Assembly: GCF_014252955.1 (NCBI RefSeq)
Contig: NZ_JACMIA010000001.1
Coordinates: forward strand, 4,114,258 to 4,178,257
Source of the DNA: Stappia sp. 28M-7
Lineage (GTDB): Bacteria > Pseudomonadota > Alphaproteobacteria > Rhizobiales > Stappiaceae
Direction of reading: 5' to 3'
Length of the DNA: 64,000 bases
Shown here: piece after piece, positions 17,581 to 27,763 of the stretch
How the letters are laid out: each line of letters opens with the position of its first letter
Position numbering within the stretch: the first letter of the stretch is position 1
Position numbers and translations under genes: made by a program
The notes under the pieces: generated by a model
Seen by the model: only the letters and a program-made list of their open reading frames with translations
What the model was told of the DNA's origin: nothing
Database searches by the model: none

Positions 17581-18861
17581 ATGCTGGCCCGAATGCCCGA
17601 CACCCTGACCTCCCTCGCCTCACGCCCGCTGCTCTACCGTCTCGTGCCGCTGCTCGTTGCCGCCGGCCTGCTGCTCGGTGCCAACGGCGTCGCGATGACC
17701 GTGATCGCGGTGCGCGGCCGGCTGAACGGCCTGTCCGACACGACCATCGGCCTGTTCGGCTCCGCCTATTATGCCGGCTTCATTCTCGGGGTCCTGGTCA
17801 CGCCGATCCTGATCCAGCGGGTCGGGCATATCCGGGTGTTCTCCGCCCTTGCGGCGCTGAGCGCCATCGCCGTGCTGCTGTTGCTGCTCACCGCGCCGGG
17901 CCTTTACTGGGCGGGCCTGCGCTTCGTCAGCGGCATCGCCTTTTGCGGCACGGCCATGGTGCTGGAAAGCTGGCTCAACGCGCTGTCGTCCAATGCCGAG
18001 CGCGGGCGCATTCTCAGCATCTACCGGATCGTCGACCTTGGCGCCGTCACCGGCGGCCAGTTCCTGCTGCCCGCTTTCGGCGCCGGCGGCTTCGAGATCC
18101 TGGTGGTCATCGGCCTCGTCTTCTGTGCCGCGCTGATCCCGGTCTCGCTCGCCCGCGAGGGCAATCCGCCGGTCTCCGATACGACGCGCATCAACTACCT
18201 GTCCATCTGGGTTATTTCTCCCGTCGCCGCCGTCGGCTGCCTGACCATCGGCCTGACCAACGGCGCCTTCCGGACGGTCGGGCCGGTCTATGCGGAAGGA
18301 GTCGGCCTCGATGCCGACGGGCTGGCGCTCCTGATCAGCCTGTGGGTGATAGCCGGCGCCATCTTCCAGTTCCCTCTCGGTTGGGCCTCCGACCGCATCG
18401 ACCGGCGTTATGTGCTGATCATGGCAACGCTGGGCGCCGGGCTCTCCTGCCTGTTCCTGTCGGGCGTCACCATGGAAGCGGCGATCTTCCTCGGCGCCTT
18501 CCTGTTCGGCGGCTTCGCGCTGCCGCTCTATTCGCTCTCGGCCGCCCATGCGAACGACCATGCCGGCCCCGGGCAATATGTCGAGCTGGCCGCCGGGCTC
18601 ACCATGTTCTTCGCCCTCGGCGCCATGGTCGGCCCGCTCATTGCCTCGGCGGTGATGGACCGGTTCGGCCCGACCGCCTTCTTCGTCTATACTGGTGGCC
18701 TGCATCTGGCCTTCGTCGCCTTCGTCGGCCTGCGGCTCTTCATCCGAGGCGCTGCTCCGGCGAGTCGCCGGGGCCGCTTTGTCTGGCTGCTGCGCACCTC
18801 TCCGGCGATCTTTCGCCTGGCAAGCAGTCAGAAGGGGCAGGACAAGCCCGACCGGGAGTGA
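17581..18861 (+). CDS. Major facilitator superfamily transporter
   Basis: This is a 426-residue integral membrane protein with twelve hydrophobic segments. The first half carries GLFGSAYYAGFILG and a YcaD-like helix 4 (GTAMVLESWLNALS). The second half has the conserved loop FPLGWASDRIDRRYVL, the MFS signature between helices. It is a probable drug, sugar or small-molecule exporter; substrate is not identifiable. ATG 17581 has AGGA only two bases upstream, and ATG 17593 (MPDTLTS) is a reasonable alternative. It is divergent from the EamA gene and 161 bp before purA. Confidence 0.85.
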   Translation: MLARMPDTLTSLASRPLLYRLVPLLVAAGLLLGANGVAMTVIAVRGRLNGLSDTTIGLFGSAYYAGFILGVLVTPILIQRVGHIRVFSALAALSAIAVLLLLLTAPGLYWAGLRFVSGIAFCGTAMVLESWLNALSSNAERGRILSIYRIVDLGAVTGGQFLLPAFGAGGFEILVVIGLVFCAALIPVSLAREGNPPVSDTTRINYLSIWVISPVAAVGCLTIGLTNGAFRTVGPVYAEGVGLDADGLALLISLWVIAGAIFQFPLGWASDRIDRRYVLIMATLGAGLSCLFLSGVTMEAAIFLGAFLFGGFALPLYSLSAAHANDHAGPGQYVELAAGLTMFFALGAMVGPLIASAVMDRFGPTAFFVYTGGLHLAFVAFVGLRLFIRGAAPASRRGRFVWLLRTSPAIFRLASSQKGQDKPDRE

Positions 18862-18923
18862 CTTTTCCGCCGCGCCGGCGTGGAAAGCGGGTCTAGGGGC
18901 TCGTAAATGCGGATCACCGCCGC

Positions 18924-18968
18924 TATAGTCCGCCTCGCATTGCCCCGGTCGGCTGAACCGGGGTTTTT
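18924..18968 (+). promoter_or_regulatory. Candidate promoter -10 and terminator-like hairpin ahead of purA
   Basis: TATAGT at 18924-18929 resembles a -10 box. About 14 bases later, CCCCGGT (18943-18949) and ACCGGGG (18957-18963) form a stem with a seven-base loop followed by TTTTT, 54 bp before the purA ATG. It may terminate the MFS transcript, or act as an attenuator or 5' stem-loop for purA. Confidence 0.5.
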
Positions 18969-19022
18969 CGTGTGCGCTGGTGCCGCTGCCAGCCGGTTTG
19001 CCTGATCGAAGGAACGTCTCGA

Positions 19023-20312
19023 ATGGCCAATGTCGTCGTCGTCGGATCTCAATGGGGTGACGAAGGGAAGGGCAAGATTGTCGACTGGCTGTCGGAGCAG
19101 GCAGACGTCGTCGTGCGCTTCCAGGGCGGGCACAATGCCGGCCATACTCTGGTGATCGACGGTGTCAGCTACAAGCTCTCGCTGCTGCCCTCGGGTGTCG
19201 TGCGCGGCAAGCTGTCGGTGATCGGCAATGGCGTCGTGATCGATCCGCATGCGCTGGTGGCGGAGATCGGCCGGCTGGCCGAACAGGGCATCCAGGTGTC
19301 GCCGGAAACGCTGGCCATCGCCGGCAACGCGACGCTGATCCTGTCGCTGCACCGCGAGCTCGACGCGCTGCGCGAGAACGCTGTCACCGGTACCAAGATC
19401 GGCACCACCAAGCGCGGCATCGGCCCGGCCTACGAGGACAAGGTCGGCCGCCGTGCCATCCGCATCATGGATCTGGCAAACCTGAAGAGCCTGCCGGCCA
19501 AGATCGACCGGCTGCTGGCGCACCACAACGCGCTGCGCCGCGGCCTCGGCGAGCCGGAAGTGGATCCGGCGACGATCTTCGGCGAGCTGGAAAGCGTCGC
19601 CGGCCAGGTGCTGCCCTACATGCAGACCGTCTGGTCGCTGCTCGACAATTGCCGCCGCGACGGCAAGCGCATCCTCTTCGAGGGCGCGCAGGGAACGCTG
19701 CTCGACATCGACCACGGCACCTACCCCTTCGTGACCTCCTCCAACACGGTCTCGGGGCAGGCGGCGGCCGGCAGCGGCCTCGGCCCGAGCTCCATCGGCT
19801 ACGTGCTCGGCATCACCAAGGCCTACACGACCCGCGTCGGCGAAGGCCCCTTCCCGACCGAGCAGGACAACGAGGTGGGCGAGTTCCTGGGCACCCGCGG
19901 CCATGAGTTCGGCACGGTGACCGGGCGCAAGCGCCGCTGCGGCTGGTTCGATGCCGTTCTGGTGCGCCAGAGCTGCAGCATCAACGGCATCACCGGCATC
20001 GCACTGACCAAGCTGGACGTGCTCGACGGCCTCGACGAGATCAAGATCTGCGTCGCGTACGAGCTCGACGGCCAGCGCATCGACCACCTGCCCGCCTCTC
20101 AGGGCGCGCAGGCCCGCGTCAAGCCGATCTACGAAACCCTTCCGGGCTGGAAGGAATCGACGGAAGGCGCCCGCAGCTGGGCCGACCTGCCGGCGCAGGC
20201 GGTCAAGTATGTCCGCCATGTCGAGGAGTTGATAGGCGCTCCGGTCGCCCTGCTCTCGACCTCGCCGGAGCGGGATGACACAATCCTTGTCCAGAATCCG
20301 TTTCAGGATTAA
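19023..20312 (+). CDS. purA: Adenylosuccinate synthetase
   Basis: PurA makes adenylosuccinate from IMP, aspartate and GTP, the first step from IMP to AMP. The 429-residue cytosolic enzyme begins with [10 protein letters not shown] (P-loop) followed by [13 protein letters not shown]. It also has the switch region [40 protein letters not shown] (quoted only as a landmark near residue 220) and [11 protein letters not shown]. Length matches the family. ATG 19023 follows a GGAA ribosome site. Regulation may involve the hairpin just upstream. Confidence 0.95.
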   Translation: MANVVVVGSQWGDEGKGKIVDWLSEQADVVVRFQGGHNAGHTLVIDGVSYKLSLLPSGVVRGKLSVIGNGVVIDPHALVAEIGRLAEQGIQVSPETLAIAGNATLILSLHRELDALRENAVTGTKIGTTKRGIGPAYEDKVGRRAIRIMDLANLKSLPAKIDRLLAHHNALRRGLGEPEVDPATIFGELESVAGQVLPYMQTVWSLLDNCRRDGKRILFEGAQGTLLDIDHGTYPFVTSSNTVSGQAAAGSGLGPSSIGYVLGITKAYTTRVGEGPFPTEQDNEVGEFLGTRGHEFGTVTGRKRRCGWFDAVLVRQSCSINGITGIALTKLDVLDGLDEIKICVAYELDGQRIDHLPASQGAQARVKPIYETLPGWKESTEGARSWADLPAQAVKYVRHVEELIGAPVALLSTSPERDDTILVQNPFQD

Positions 20313-20324
20313 GCCTTAAACCGT

Positions 20325-20346
20325 GGACCGCGCCCTGGCGCGGTCC
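20325..20346. repeat. Perfect 10-bp inverted repeat between purA and next gene
   Basis: GGACCGCGCC (20325-20334) pairs with GGCGCGGTCC (20337-20346) with two bases between. There is no T-run, so it is not a standard terminator. It may be an RNA-processing or stability hairpin between cotranscribed genes. Confidence 0.6.
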
Positions 20347-20372
20347 TGTGTGCGGCGATCACGAGTGGCGAT

Positions 20373-22145
20373 ATGGCAGATTACTACCCGGTTTTGAAAA
20401 AAACCGTCGCAGCGCTTCCAGAGAACACCGGAGCAGCCCGGCGCGAGATCTACCAGCGTGCGCGCAAGGCCATCGTCGCCCAGCTCAAGGCCTATGATCC
20501 GCCGCTGTCGCCTTCGGAAATCACCGCAGAACAGCTGCGGCTGGAGGAATCCATCCGCAAGGTGGAGGCGGAGGCCGCGCGCGAAACCCTCGGGTTCTCC
20601 GCCGCGCAGCAGCCTGTCGCAACGCCTCGTCCGGCCGCACCGCAGCCGGCAGAAGCTCCCAAGCCGCCGCAACCCGCCGCCAGGCCGGCCGCGCCGGAAG
20701 CTCCCGCACAAGCTGCAAGCCCGGCGGCACCGGCGGCCGCTCGGCCGGCTCCGACACCGTCCGCTGCGCCCGCCGCACGCACCCCGGCAGCCACCGAGCC
20801 GCCGCGCGATACGCTGAAAAGCGCCATCGCCGAAGCCCGCAAGCTGGGCGATGCCGCCGATCAGGCAGGGCGTTCCGCCCGTGGCGCCCTGGACGGCGAG
20901 CCCGCCCGCACCGCGCCGCAAAAGCGCGAGCCGACCCTTGGCGCCGAACCGGCCATGGACGCCGGCGACGCCGGGTTTGGCGAGACCGGACGCGGATCGT
21001 CTGCACGCGGCAATCGCCTGCCCTCGTCTGCGCGCGATACCGGCCGGCCGCTGCCCTATGGCGGCGACATGCGTCCCTCCCGCCTTCCCGCCATCCTTGG
21101 CGGCGTTGCTCTCCTGATGCTGGTCGTTGGCGTCGGCGCCGTCGGCTATTCGCAGCGCGACGCGTTGATGGGCCTGTTCTCCGGCGACGAGAGCGAGACC
21201 GCGACGAGCCAGCCGGCCGCTCCGACCAGCACCACCGACACCCCGGCCGACAGCGGTTCGGATGCGGCGCCTTCCTCGCGCAAGGATACCGCGCGCCTGC
21301 TCGACGGCCCGGCTCCCGACGCACGCGCGGTCACCACGACCCGCATCACGCCCAACGGCCCGCAGACCGACACCCTGGCCCCGGCCGCTCCGTCCGGCCA
21401 GGACAGCGGCGGAGTGCGCACGGTGGAGCCGCAGGAGCCTGCGGCCCAGACCGACACTGCCGACACAACCGAAGAGCCGGATGCCGTCGAGACGCCGCTG
21501 GACGGCCCGGCCGAGACGCCGGCCGATGCCACGCCGCAGCAGGACACGCAGACCGCCGCCGCGACACCGGCCCAGCCCGATCCGACCGCCAGCAGCGATG
21601 CTCCGGTGGCCCAGCGTGCCATCCTCTACGAGGAAGGCGAGACGGGGGGCAGCGCCGGACAGGCCTCCGCCGGTCGCGCCGTGTGGAGCGTGGCGGAAGA
21701 AACCATCGACGGCCGCGCCGAGACGGTGCTGCGGATGCGCGTCGAAGTTCCCGAGCGCAACATCGCGGCCAATCTGACGCTGAAGCCGAACCGCGACAGC
21801 ACGCTGCCGGCGAGCCACCTGCTCGAAGTGCAGTTCGAACTGCCGGAAGGCTTTTCCGGACAGGGCGTCGCCGAGGTTCCCGGTCTCGTGATGAAGACCA
21901 CCGAGGAAGCCCGCGGCGATGCGCTGATCGGCGCTTCGGTGAAGGTCGCCGATGGCTATTTCTGGGTCGCGCTGTCCAACCTGCCGGATGAGCAGGAGCG
22001 CAACCTGAGCCTGCTGCGCGAGCGCGGGTGGATCGACATCCCGATGCTGTACGAGAACGGCAAGCGCGCCATCCTGACGCTGGAAAAGGGCACGCCCGGC
22101 ACCCGCGCGGTGCAGCAGGCGACCGACGCCTGGCGCGCCGGCTGA
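20373..22145 (+). CDS. Large single-pass membrane protein of unknown function
   Basis: This 590-residue protein is not recognised. Residues 1-75 form a charged helical domain starting ADYYPVLKKTVAALPEN. Residues 75-150 are Pro/Ala-rich. One membrane helix lies near 238-260 (LPAILGGVALLMLVVGVGAV). Residues 265-410 are an acidic Thr/Pro/Asp-rich low-complexity stretch, and residues 410-590 form a folded C-terminal domain (VWSVAEETIDGRAETVLRMRV onward) expected in the periplasm. It starts 60 bp after purA and ends at a bidirectional terminator shared with serA. The cytoplasmic head, anchor and spacer layout suggests an envelope-spanning tether, but that is inference. Confidence 0.75.
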   Translation: MADYYPVLKKTVAALPENTGAARREIYQRARKAIVAQLKAYDPPLSPSEITAEQLRLEESIRKVEAEAARETLGFSAAQQPVATPRPAAPQPAEAPKPPQPAARPAAPEAPAQAASPAAPAAARPAPTPSAAPAARTPAATEPPRDTLKSAIAEARKLGDAADQAGRSARGALDGEPARTAPQKREPTLGAEPAMDAGDAGFGETGRGSSARGNRLPSSARDTGRPLPYGGDMRPSRLPAILGGVALLMLVVGVGAVGYSQRDALMGLFSGDESETATSQPAAPTSTTDTPADSGSDAAPSSRKDTARLLDGPAPDARAVTTTRITPNGPQTDTLAPAAPSGQDSGGVRTVEPQEPAAQTDTADTTEEPDAVETPLDGPAETPADATPQQDTQTAAATPAQPDPTASSDAPVAQRAILYEEGETGGSAGQASAGRAVWSVAEETIDGRAETVLRMRVEVPERNIAANLTLKPNRDSTLPASHLLEVQFELPEGFSGQGVAEVPGLVMKTTEEARGDALIGASVKVADGYFWVALSNLPDEQERNLSLLRERGWIDIPMLYENGKRAILTLEKGTPGTRAVQQATDAWRAG

Positions 22146-22196
22146 TCGGCCGCCGCGCGCAATCGCGAGCGGCATGATCCTCTATTGGCGAATGAG

Positions 22197-22236
22197 AAAA
22201 GGGCCGGAGCGGCGATGCCGCTCCGGCCCTTTCTTT
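22197..22236. terminator. Bidirectional terminator between unknown membrane gene and serA
   Basis: GGGCCGGAGCGGC (22201-22213) and GCCGCTCCGGCCC (22217-22229) form a perfect 13-bp stem with loop GAT. It is flanked by AAAA on the left and TTTCTTT on the right, so it can serve both convergent genes. Confidence 0.85.
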
Positions 22237-22270
22237 CGTGTGGCAACGGGCGCCGCAAGGCGCCGCCCGC

Positions 22271-23857
22271 TCAGAACTTCAGCGGCTTCGCCTGCTTCAC
22301 ATGCGGCAGCGCCACGATCTTCGACAGCACCGCTTGGGGCACCTCGCCATCCACCTCGACTAGGCAGATCGCATCCTCGCCCGGTGCCGTACGGCCGAGA
22401 TTGAACGTCGCGATGTTCACGTCCGCCTCGCCGAGCAGCGTGCCGAGCTGGCCGATGAAGCCGGGCTTGTCCTCGTTGGTGACGTAGAGCATGTGGGGAC
22501 CGAGCTCGGCCTCCATGTTGATGCCCTTCACCTGGATGATGCGCGGCTTGCTGTCGGAGAAGACGGTGCCGGCGACGGAGCGTTCCTGACGCTCGGTCTT
22601 CACGGTCAGGCGGATGTAGTTCTCGTAGGCGCCAGCCTGGGCCCGGCGCACTTCCTCCACCAGAATGCCGCGCTCGCGCGCCATCACCGGAGCCGAGACC
22701 ATGTTGACGGTCTGCAGCAGCGGCTGCAGCACGCCGGTAAGGGCGGCCGCCGTCAGCGCCTTGATGTTCATCTCCGCCACATCGCCCTCGTATTCGAGGC
22801 GAATGCTGCTGAGACCCGTCTCGGTCAGCTGACCGGCAAACGACCCCAGAAGTTCCGCCAGCTTGACGAAAGGCGTCAGGCGGGGGGCTTCCTCGGCCGT
22901 GATCGAGGGCATGTTCAGCGCGTTGGAAACGGCGCCCTTCATCAGGTAGTCCGACATCTGCTCGGCAACCTGCAGGGCGACATTTTCCTGCGCTTCGGTG
23001 GTCGAGGCCCCCAGATGCGGGGTGCAAACCAGGTTCGGAGCGCCAAAGAGGACGTTTTCCGTCGCGGGCTCGTCGACGAACACATCGACGCCGGCCCCGC
23101 CGACCTTGCCGCTCTCGAGTGCCGCGCGCAGCGCCACTTCGTCGACCAGTCCGCCGCGGGCGCAATTGATGAGGATGACGCCCGGGCGCATCTTCTCGAT
23201 CGCCGCGGCATCGATGATGTTGCGCGTCTTGTCGGTCAGCGGCGTGTGCAGCGAGATCACGTCGGCACGCGCCAGCAGCGTGTCGAGATCGACCTTCTCG
23301 ACGCCGAGATCGATGGCTCGCTCGTCGGAGAGGAACGGATCGAACGCCACCACCCGCATCTTCAGGCCGATGGCGCGGTCGGCAACGATGGAGCCGATAT
23401 TGCCGCAACCGATCAGGCCGAAGGTCTTGGACGTGAGCTCCGCTCCCATGAAGCGCGACTTTTCCCACTTGCCGGCCTGGGTGGAGGTATCGGCGGCGGG
23501 AATCTGCCGGGCAACGGCGAACATCATCGCGATGGCGTGCTCGGCCGTGGTGATGGAGTTGCCGAAGGGCGTGTTCATCACGATGACACCCTTGGCGGAG
23601 GCCGCCGGAATGTCGACATTGTCGACACCGATGCCGGCACGGCCGACCACCTTGAGCCGGTCGGCAGCCTCGAGCAGCTTCGCCGTCACCTTGGTGGCCG
23701 AGCGGATCGCAAGGCCGTCATACTCGCCGATGGCGGCGAGAAGCGCGTCCTTGTCCTTGCCCAGATCCGGGCGGTAATCAACCTCGACGCCGCGCGAGCG
23801 GAAAATCTCGACAGCGGCTTCGGACAGCTTGTCGGAAATCAGAACCCTGGGGGCCAT
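22271..23857 (-). CDS. serA: D-3-phosphoglycerate dehydrogenase
   Basis: SerA oxidises 3-phosphoglycerate to 3-phosphohydroxypyruvate, the first step of serine synthesis. The 528-residue form is the long type. It has an N-terminal catalytic domain (VLISDKLSEAAVEIF), the NAD-binding domain with GCGNIGSIVADRA and the His-containing HLGASTTEAQ, an intervening domain, and a C-terminal ACT domain (PGFIGQLGTLLGEADVNIAT) for possible serine feedback. AGGGAAA lies 8 bp before the ATG. It follows serC on the same strand with 98 bp between, within which a perfect palindrome sits. Confidence 0.95.
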   Translation of the reverse strand: MAPRVLISDKLSEAAVEIFRSRGVEVDYRPDLGKDKDALLAAIGEYDGLAIRSATKVTAKLLEAADRLKVVGRAGIGVDNVDIPAASAKGVIVMNTPFGNSITTAEHAIAMMFAVARQIPAADTSTQAGKWEKSRFMGAELTSKTFGLIGCGNIGSIVADRAIGLKMRVVAFDPFLSDERAIDLGVEKVDLDTLLARADVISLHTPLTDKTRNIIDAAAIEKMRPGVILINCARGGLVDEVALRAALESGKVGGAGVDVFVDEPATENVLFGAPNLVCTPHLGASTTEAQENVALQVAEQMSDYLMKGAVSNALNMPSITAEEAPRLTPFVKLAELLGSFAGQLTETGLSSIRLEYEGDVAEMNIKALTAAALTGVLQPLLQTVNMVSAPVMARERGILVEEVRRAQAGAYENYIRLTVKTERQERSVAGTVFSDSKPRIIQVKGINMEAELGPHMLYVTNEDKPGFIGQLGTLLGEADVNIATFNLGRTAPGEDAICLVEVDGEVPQAVLSKIVALPHVKQAKPLKF

Positions 23858-23885
23858 TGGCTAGTTTCCCTGGCTTGCCGGTTCG

Positions 23886-23917
23886 CCTCCCTTTGCGAGC
23901 GAGCTCGCAAAGGGAGG
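23886..23917. repeat. Perfect 15-bp palindrome between serC and serA
   Basis: CCTCCCTTTGCGAGC (23886-23900) and GCTCGCAAAGGGAGG (23903-23917) are exact inverted copies with GA between. There is no adjacent T-run on either strand. It lies in the serC-serA intergenic region, 29 bp upstream of the serA start in transcript direction. Confidence 0.85.
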
Positions 23918-23955
23918 GAAGCCGGTCATGTCTGTCTCTCGTGTGGGAAAGAGGC

Positions 23956-25131
<1,176 letters not shown>

Positions 25132-25215
25132 CTGACTACCCTTTCAGATAGGTGCTCCTCGTTGGGGAGGAGTGGCCCACTGACGGGGATATCCGAAGGG
25201 CGGCCCGCCCGCAAG
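25132..25215 (-). promoter_or_regulatory. serC leader RNA (candidate)
   Basis: On the minus strand, CTCCTC-CCCAAC-GAGGAG is a perfect hairpin (plus-strand 25155-25172). A second stem, CTATC-TGAAAG-GGTAG (25136-25151), covers the GAAAGG ribosome site just before the serC ATG. The known serC leader of alphaproteobacteria (Rfam family as I recall it) is described as having its final stem overlap the serC ribosome site, which fits. Outer boundary is approximate. Confidence 0.65.
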
Positions 25216-25267
25216 CGGTCAAAACAACGGAGACGGTCCGCTCGCGCCCGCAACGGGACGGGCAAAC

Positions 25268-25298
25268 AAAAGGGACCGAGCGTAATCGCCCGGTCCCT
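25268..25298 (-). terminator. Terminator of the outer-membrane protein gene
   Basis: On the minus strand AGGGACCG (plus 25291-25298) pairs with CGGTCCCT (plus 25271-25278) and is followed by TTTTGTTTG, about 50 bp after the stop codon. Confidence 0.75.
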
Positions 25299-25348
25299 CG
25301 AAACTCGACGACAGCCCGTGCGGCACGACGCCGCGCAGGGCGATCGGC

Positions 25349-26146
25349 TTAGTACTTCGCCATGATCGGCTCCGGCAGGAAGGCCGGGCCCGAGTTGAAC
25401 GTGTAGCGCATGCCGACGCGGAACTCGTGCGCAGCCAGATCCTCGTAGCGGATCTTGTAGGACGGGTTGGCGCCGCCCGTGCTGAAGCTCTTGCTGTAGG
25501 CGTTGCCGATGTTCAGGTAGCGATAACCCGCATCGATGGCCCAGTTCTGGCTCAGCTCGTAGGAACCACCGGCCATCAGGGCCCAGGAGAAGTTCCAGCT
25601 GCTGTCGCCCGGATAGGAGCCGGAGGTGCCGTTCGGGTTGACGAACTTCACATCCTTGGAGGTGACGTAGGAGGTACCGACACCGGCGCCGACATACGGG
25701 GTGAAGCCCGCCCAGGTGCCCAGGTCGATATAACCGTTGACCATGAAGGTCAGCACGTCGATGTCGGCCGTCTCCGTGGAGAAGCCGCCGACGCCGGGGC
25801 CGCCGCACGGTGCAGGGCACGGCGCATAGCCGGTGACCTTGGCCGGGAACTCATAGTCCACCGTCACATCCGCGCGCAGATAGTCGCTGAACTTGTAACC
25901 GACGCCGACGCCGACCATGCCGGTGCGGTCCATCTTCTCATTGGCGAAGTTGGACGGCCCGTAGGCAACGCTCGGGGTCTGGTAGATCTTGTAGCCGATG
26001 TCGCCACGCAGATACCAACCGCCCGTAACAACCGGCACTTCGGGAACATGTTCGATCACCGGGATCGGCATATCCGCTGCATGGACGGCTGACGAGACGA
26101 TTATCGCGACGCCAGCCAGGCACATTTTCTTGATATGGCTGCTCAT
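25349..26146 (-). CDS. Outer-membrane beta-barrel protein (Omp25/31-like)
   Basis: This 265-residue protein has a signal peptide (HIKKMCLAGVAIIVSSAVHA). The body contains alternating aromatic and small residues typical of an eight-stranded barrel: GWYLRGDIGYKIYQ, GVGVGYKFSDYLRADVTVDYEF and GSYELSQNWAIDAGYRYLNIG. Near the end lies HEFRVGMRYTF. It resembles rhizobial Omp25/Omp31-class surface proteins. A loop with two Cys (APCPAPCGG) could be disulphide-bonded. Upstream lies a cluster of TTAA motifs including a full CtrA-type box. The gene stands alone with its own terminator. Confidence 0.85.
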   Translation of the reverse strand: MSSHIKKMCLAGVAIIVSSAVHAADMPIPVIEHVPEVPVVTGGWYLRGDIGYKIYQTPSVAYGPSNFANEKMDRTGMVGVGVGYKFSDYLRADVTVDYEFPAKVTGYAPCPAPCGGPGVGGFSTETADIDVLTFMVNGYIDLGTWAGFTPYVGAGVGTSYVTSKDVKFVNPNGTSGSYPGDSSWNFSWALMAGGSYELSQNWAIDAGYRYLNIGNAYSKSFSTGGANPSYKIRYEDLAAHEFRVGMRYTFNSGPAFLPEPIMAKY

Positions 26147-26220
26147 GTCTCGGTCCTCGTAGGGTGCGTCCGAACAGTCATCCTTTGCCGGCCGCGCACG
26201 TGAAACACGAGGCTAGATTT

Positions 26221-26278
26221 GTATAAAATGCTTAAGGCTGGCTTAACCGTAAAATTTAACCGCCTTTTTTTACCTTAA
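26221..26278 (-). promoter_or_regulatory. CtrA-type box and promoter ahead of outer-membrane protein gene
   Basis: TTAA (26232-26235), seven bases GGCTGGC, TTAA (26243-26246) match the CtrA consensus TTAA-N7-TTAA exactly. Further TTAA cores lie at 26256 and 26275. On the minus strand TTATAC (plus 26221-26226) is a good -10 sequence, so the box overlaps the -35 region, the usual layout for CtrA-controlled promoters. About 67 bases of leader would follow. The stretch 26147-26416 holds otherwise only the glmM terminator. Confidence 0.6.
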
Positions 26279-26360
26279 CGAAGAGTAAACAATCGCGAAT
26301 ACCCATTGCGATCGGCAATAGTTCTCCCCCGGTCTTTGCAAATCATTAACCATATGAAGA

Positions 26361-26387
26361 AGGCCGCCTCCCATTCGGGAAGCGGCC
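26361..26387 (-). terminator. Terminator after glmM
   Basis: On the minus strand AGGCCGCTTCCC pairs with GGGAGGCGGCCT around GAAT, with one G-U pair, followed by TTCTTC about 30-55 bp after the glmM stop. Confidence 0.65.
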
Positions 26388-26416
26388 TCGTCACTGAAAA
26401 ACTGGGGGCAAGCTGC

Positions 26417-27763
26417 TCAGGCGGCGGCGCGAGCCACGGCCTCGGCGATCCGGTCGACGACACCGGTCAGCACATCCTCGTTGTCCGCCTCGCCCATGAC
26501 GCGGATCAGCGGTTCGGTTCCCGAAGCGCGGATCAGCAGGCGCCCGCTGTTGCCGAGCGTCTTGCGGCCATCCTCGATCGCGGCCTGGACGCTGGGATCA
26601 TCGAGCGGCGTTGCCCCGGAATAGCGCACGTTGCGCAGGATCTGCGGCACCGGATCGAACCGGCGGCAGACCTCCGACACCGGCCGGCCGAGCTTGGAAA
26701 CACAGGCCAGCACCTGCAGCGCCGCGACGAGGCCGTCGCCGGTGGTGGCGAAGTCGGACAGGACGATGTGACCGGACTGTTCGCCGCCCACATTGTAGCC
26801 GTGCTGGCGCATGTGCTCGACCACATAGCGGTCGCCGACCTTGGTGCGCGCGAGCGTCAGGCCGAGGCCGCCGAGATAGCGCTCCAGCCCGAGGTTGGAC
26901 ATCACGGTCGCAACGATGCCGGAAGCCGCCAGGCGGCCGTCCTCGAGCCAGGACTGGGCGACAACGGCCATCAGCTGGTCGCCGTCGACCACCTTGCCGT
27001 TCTCGTCGACGATGATCACCCGGTCCGCATCGCCATCCAGCGCGATGCCGATATCCGCCCTCACCTCGTGCACCTTGCGGCACAGCGCATCGGTGTCGGT
27101 GGAGCCGCATTTCAGGTTGATGTTGTAGCCGTCCGGATCGACGCCGATGGCGATCACCTCTGCACCGAGCTCCCACAGGACCTCGGGGGCGACCTTGTAA
27201 GCGGCGCCATTGGCGCAGTCGACGACGATCCTCAGGCCCGCAAGGCTCATCTCGCGCGGCAGGGTACGCTTGGCGAATTCCACATACCGGTCGCGCATGC
27301 CGTCGATGCGCTTGGCCCGGCCGAGCTCCGAAGGAGAGGCGAGCTGGCGCGACAGATCCTGTTCGATCAGCCGTTCGATCTCGCTCTCCACCTCGTCCGA
27401 CAGCTTGTAGCCGTCGGGGCCGAAGAACTTGATGCCGTTGTCGTGATAGGGATTGTGCGAGGCGGAGATCATGACGCCGAGATCGGCGCGCACCGAGCGT
27501 GTCAGCATAGCCACCGCCGGCGTCGGCATCGGCCCGAGCAGCAGCACGTCGAGCCCGACGGCGGTGAAGCCCGCGACCAGCGCGTTCTCGATCATGTAGC
27601 CGGACAGACGCGTGTCCTTGCCGATCACCACCCTGTGGCGATGAACGCCATTGCGGAAGGACAGGCCGGCGGCCATGCCGACCTTGAGTGCGATGTCGGG
27701 CGTCATCGGCGCACGGTTGGCCGTGCCGCGAATGCCGTCGGTTCCGAAATACTTGCGCGTCAT
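26417..27763 (-). CDS. glmM: Phosphoglucosamine mutase
   Basis: GlmM interconverts glucosamine-6-phosphate and glucosamine-1-phosphate for UDP-GlcNAc, feeding peptidoglycan and lipid A. The 448-residue protein starts [14 protein letters not shown]. The active phosphoserine is Ser102 in [13 protein letters not shown], the metal loop is DGDADR, and the sugar-binding GEQSGH and phosphate-binding [11 protein letters not shown] motifs follow. The frame is open well upstream, but ATG 27763 matches the family start. It is last of the co-directional block after ftsH, separated by 286 bp that contains the ftsH terminator. Confidence 0.95.
   Translation of the reverse strand: MTRKYFGTDGIRGTANRAPMTPDIALKVGMAAGLSFRNGVHRHRVVIGKDTRLSGYMIENALVAGFTAVGLDVLLLGPMPTPAVAMLTRSVRADLGVMISASHNPYHDNGIKFFGPDGYKLSDEVESEIERLIEQDLSRQLASPSELGRAKRIDGMRDRYVEFAKRTLPREMSLAGLRIVVDCANGAAYKVAPEVLWELGAEVIAIGVDPDGYNINLKCGSTDTDALCRKVHEVRADIGIALDGDADRVIIVDENGKVVDGDQLMAVVAQSWLEDGRLAASGIVATVMSNLGLERYLGGLGLTLARTKVGDRYVVEHMRQHGYNVGGEQSGHIVLSDFATTGDGLVAALQVLACVSKLGRPVSEVCRRFDPVPQILRNVRYSGATPLDDPSVQAAIEDGRKTLGNSGRLLIRASGTEPLIRVMGEADNEDVLTGVVDRIAEAVARAAA

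Noticed and set aside
20316-22175. 619-codon Gly/Arg-rich open frame antisense to the membrane protein gene
   Set aside because: Composition is a mirror of the Pro/Ala/Thr-rich sense strand. The sense gene has a membrane helix and proper start and terminator.
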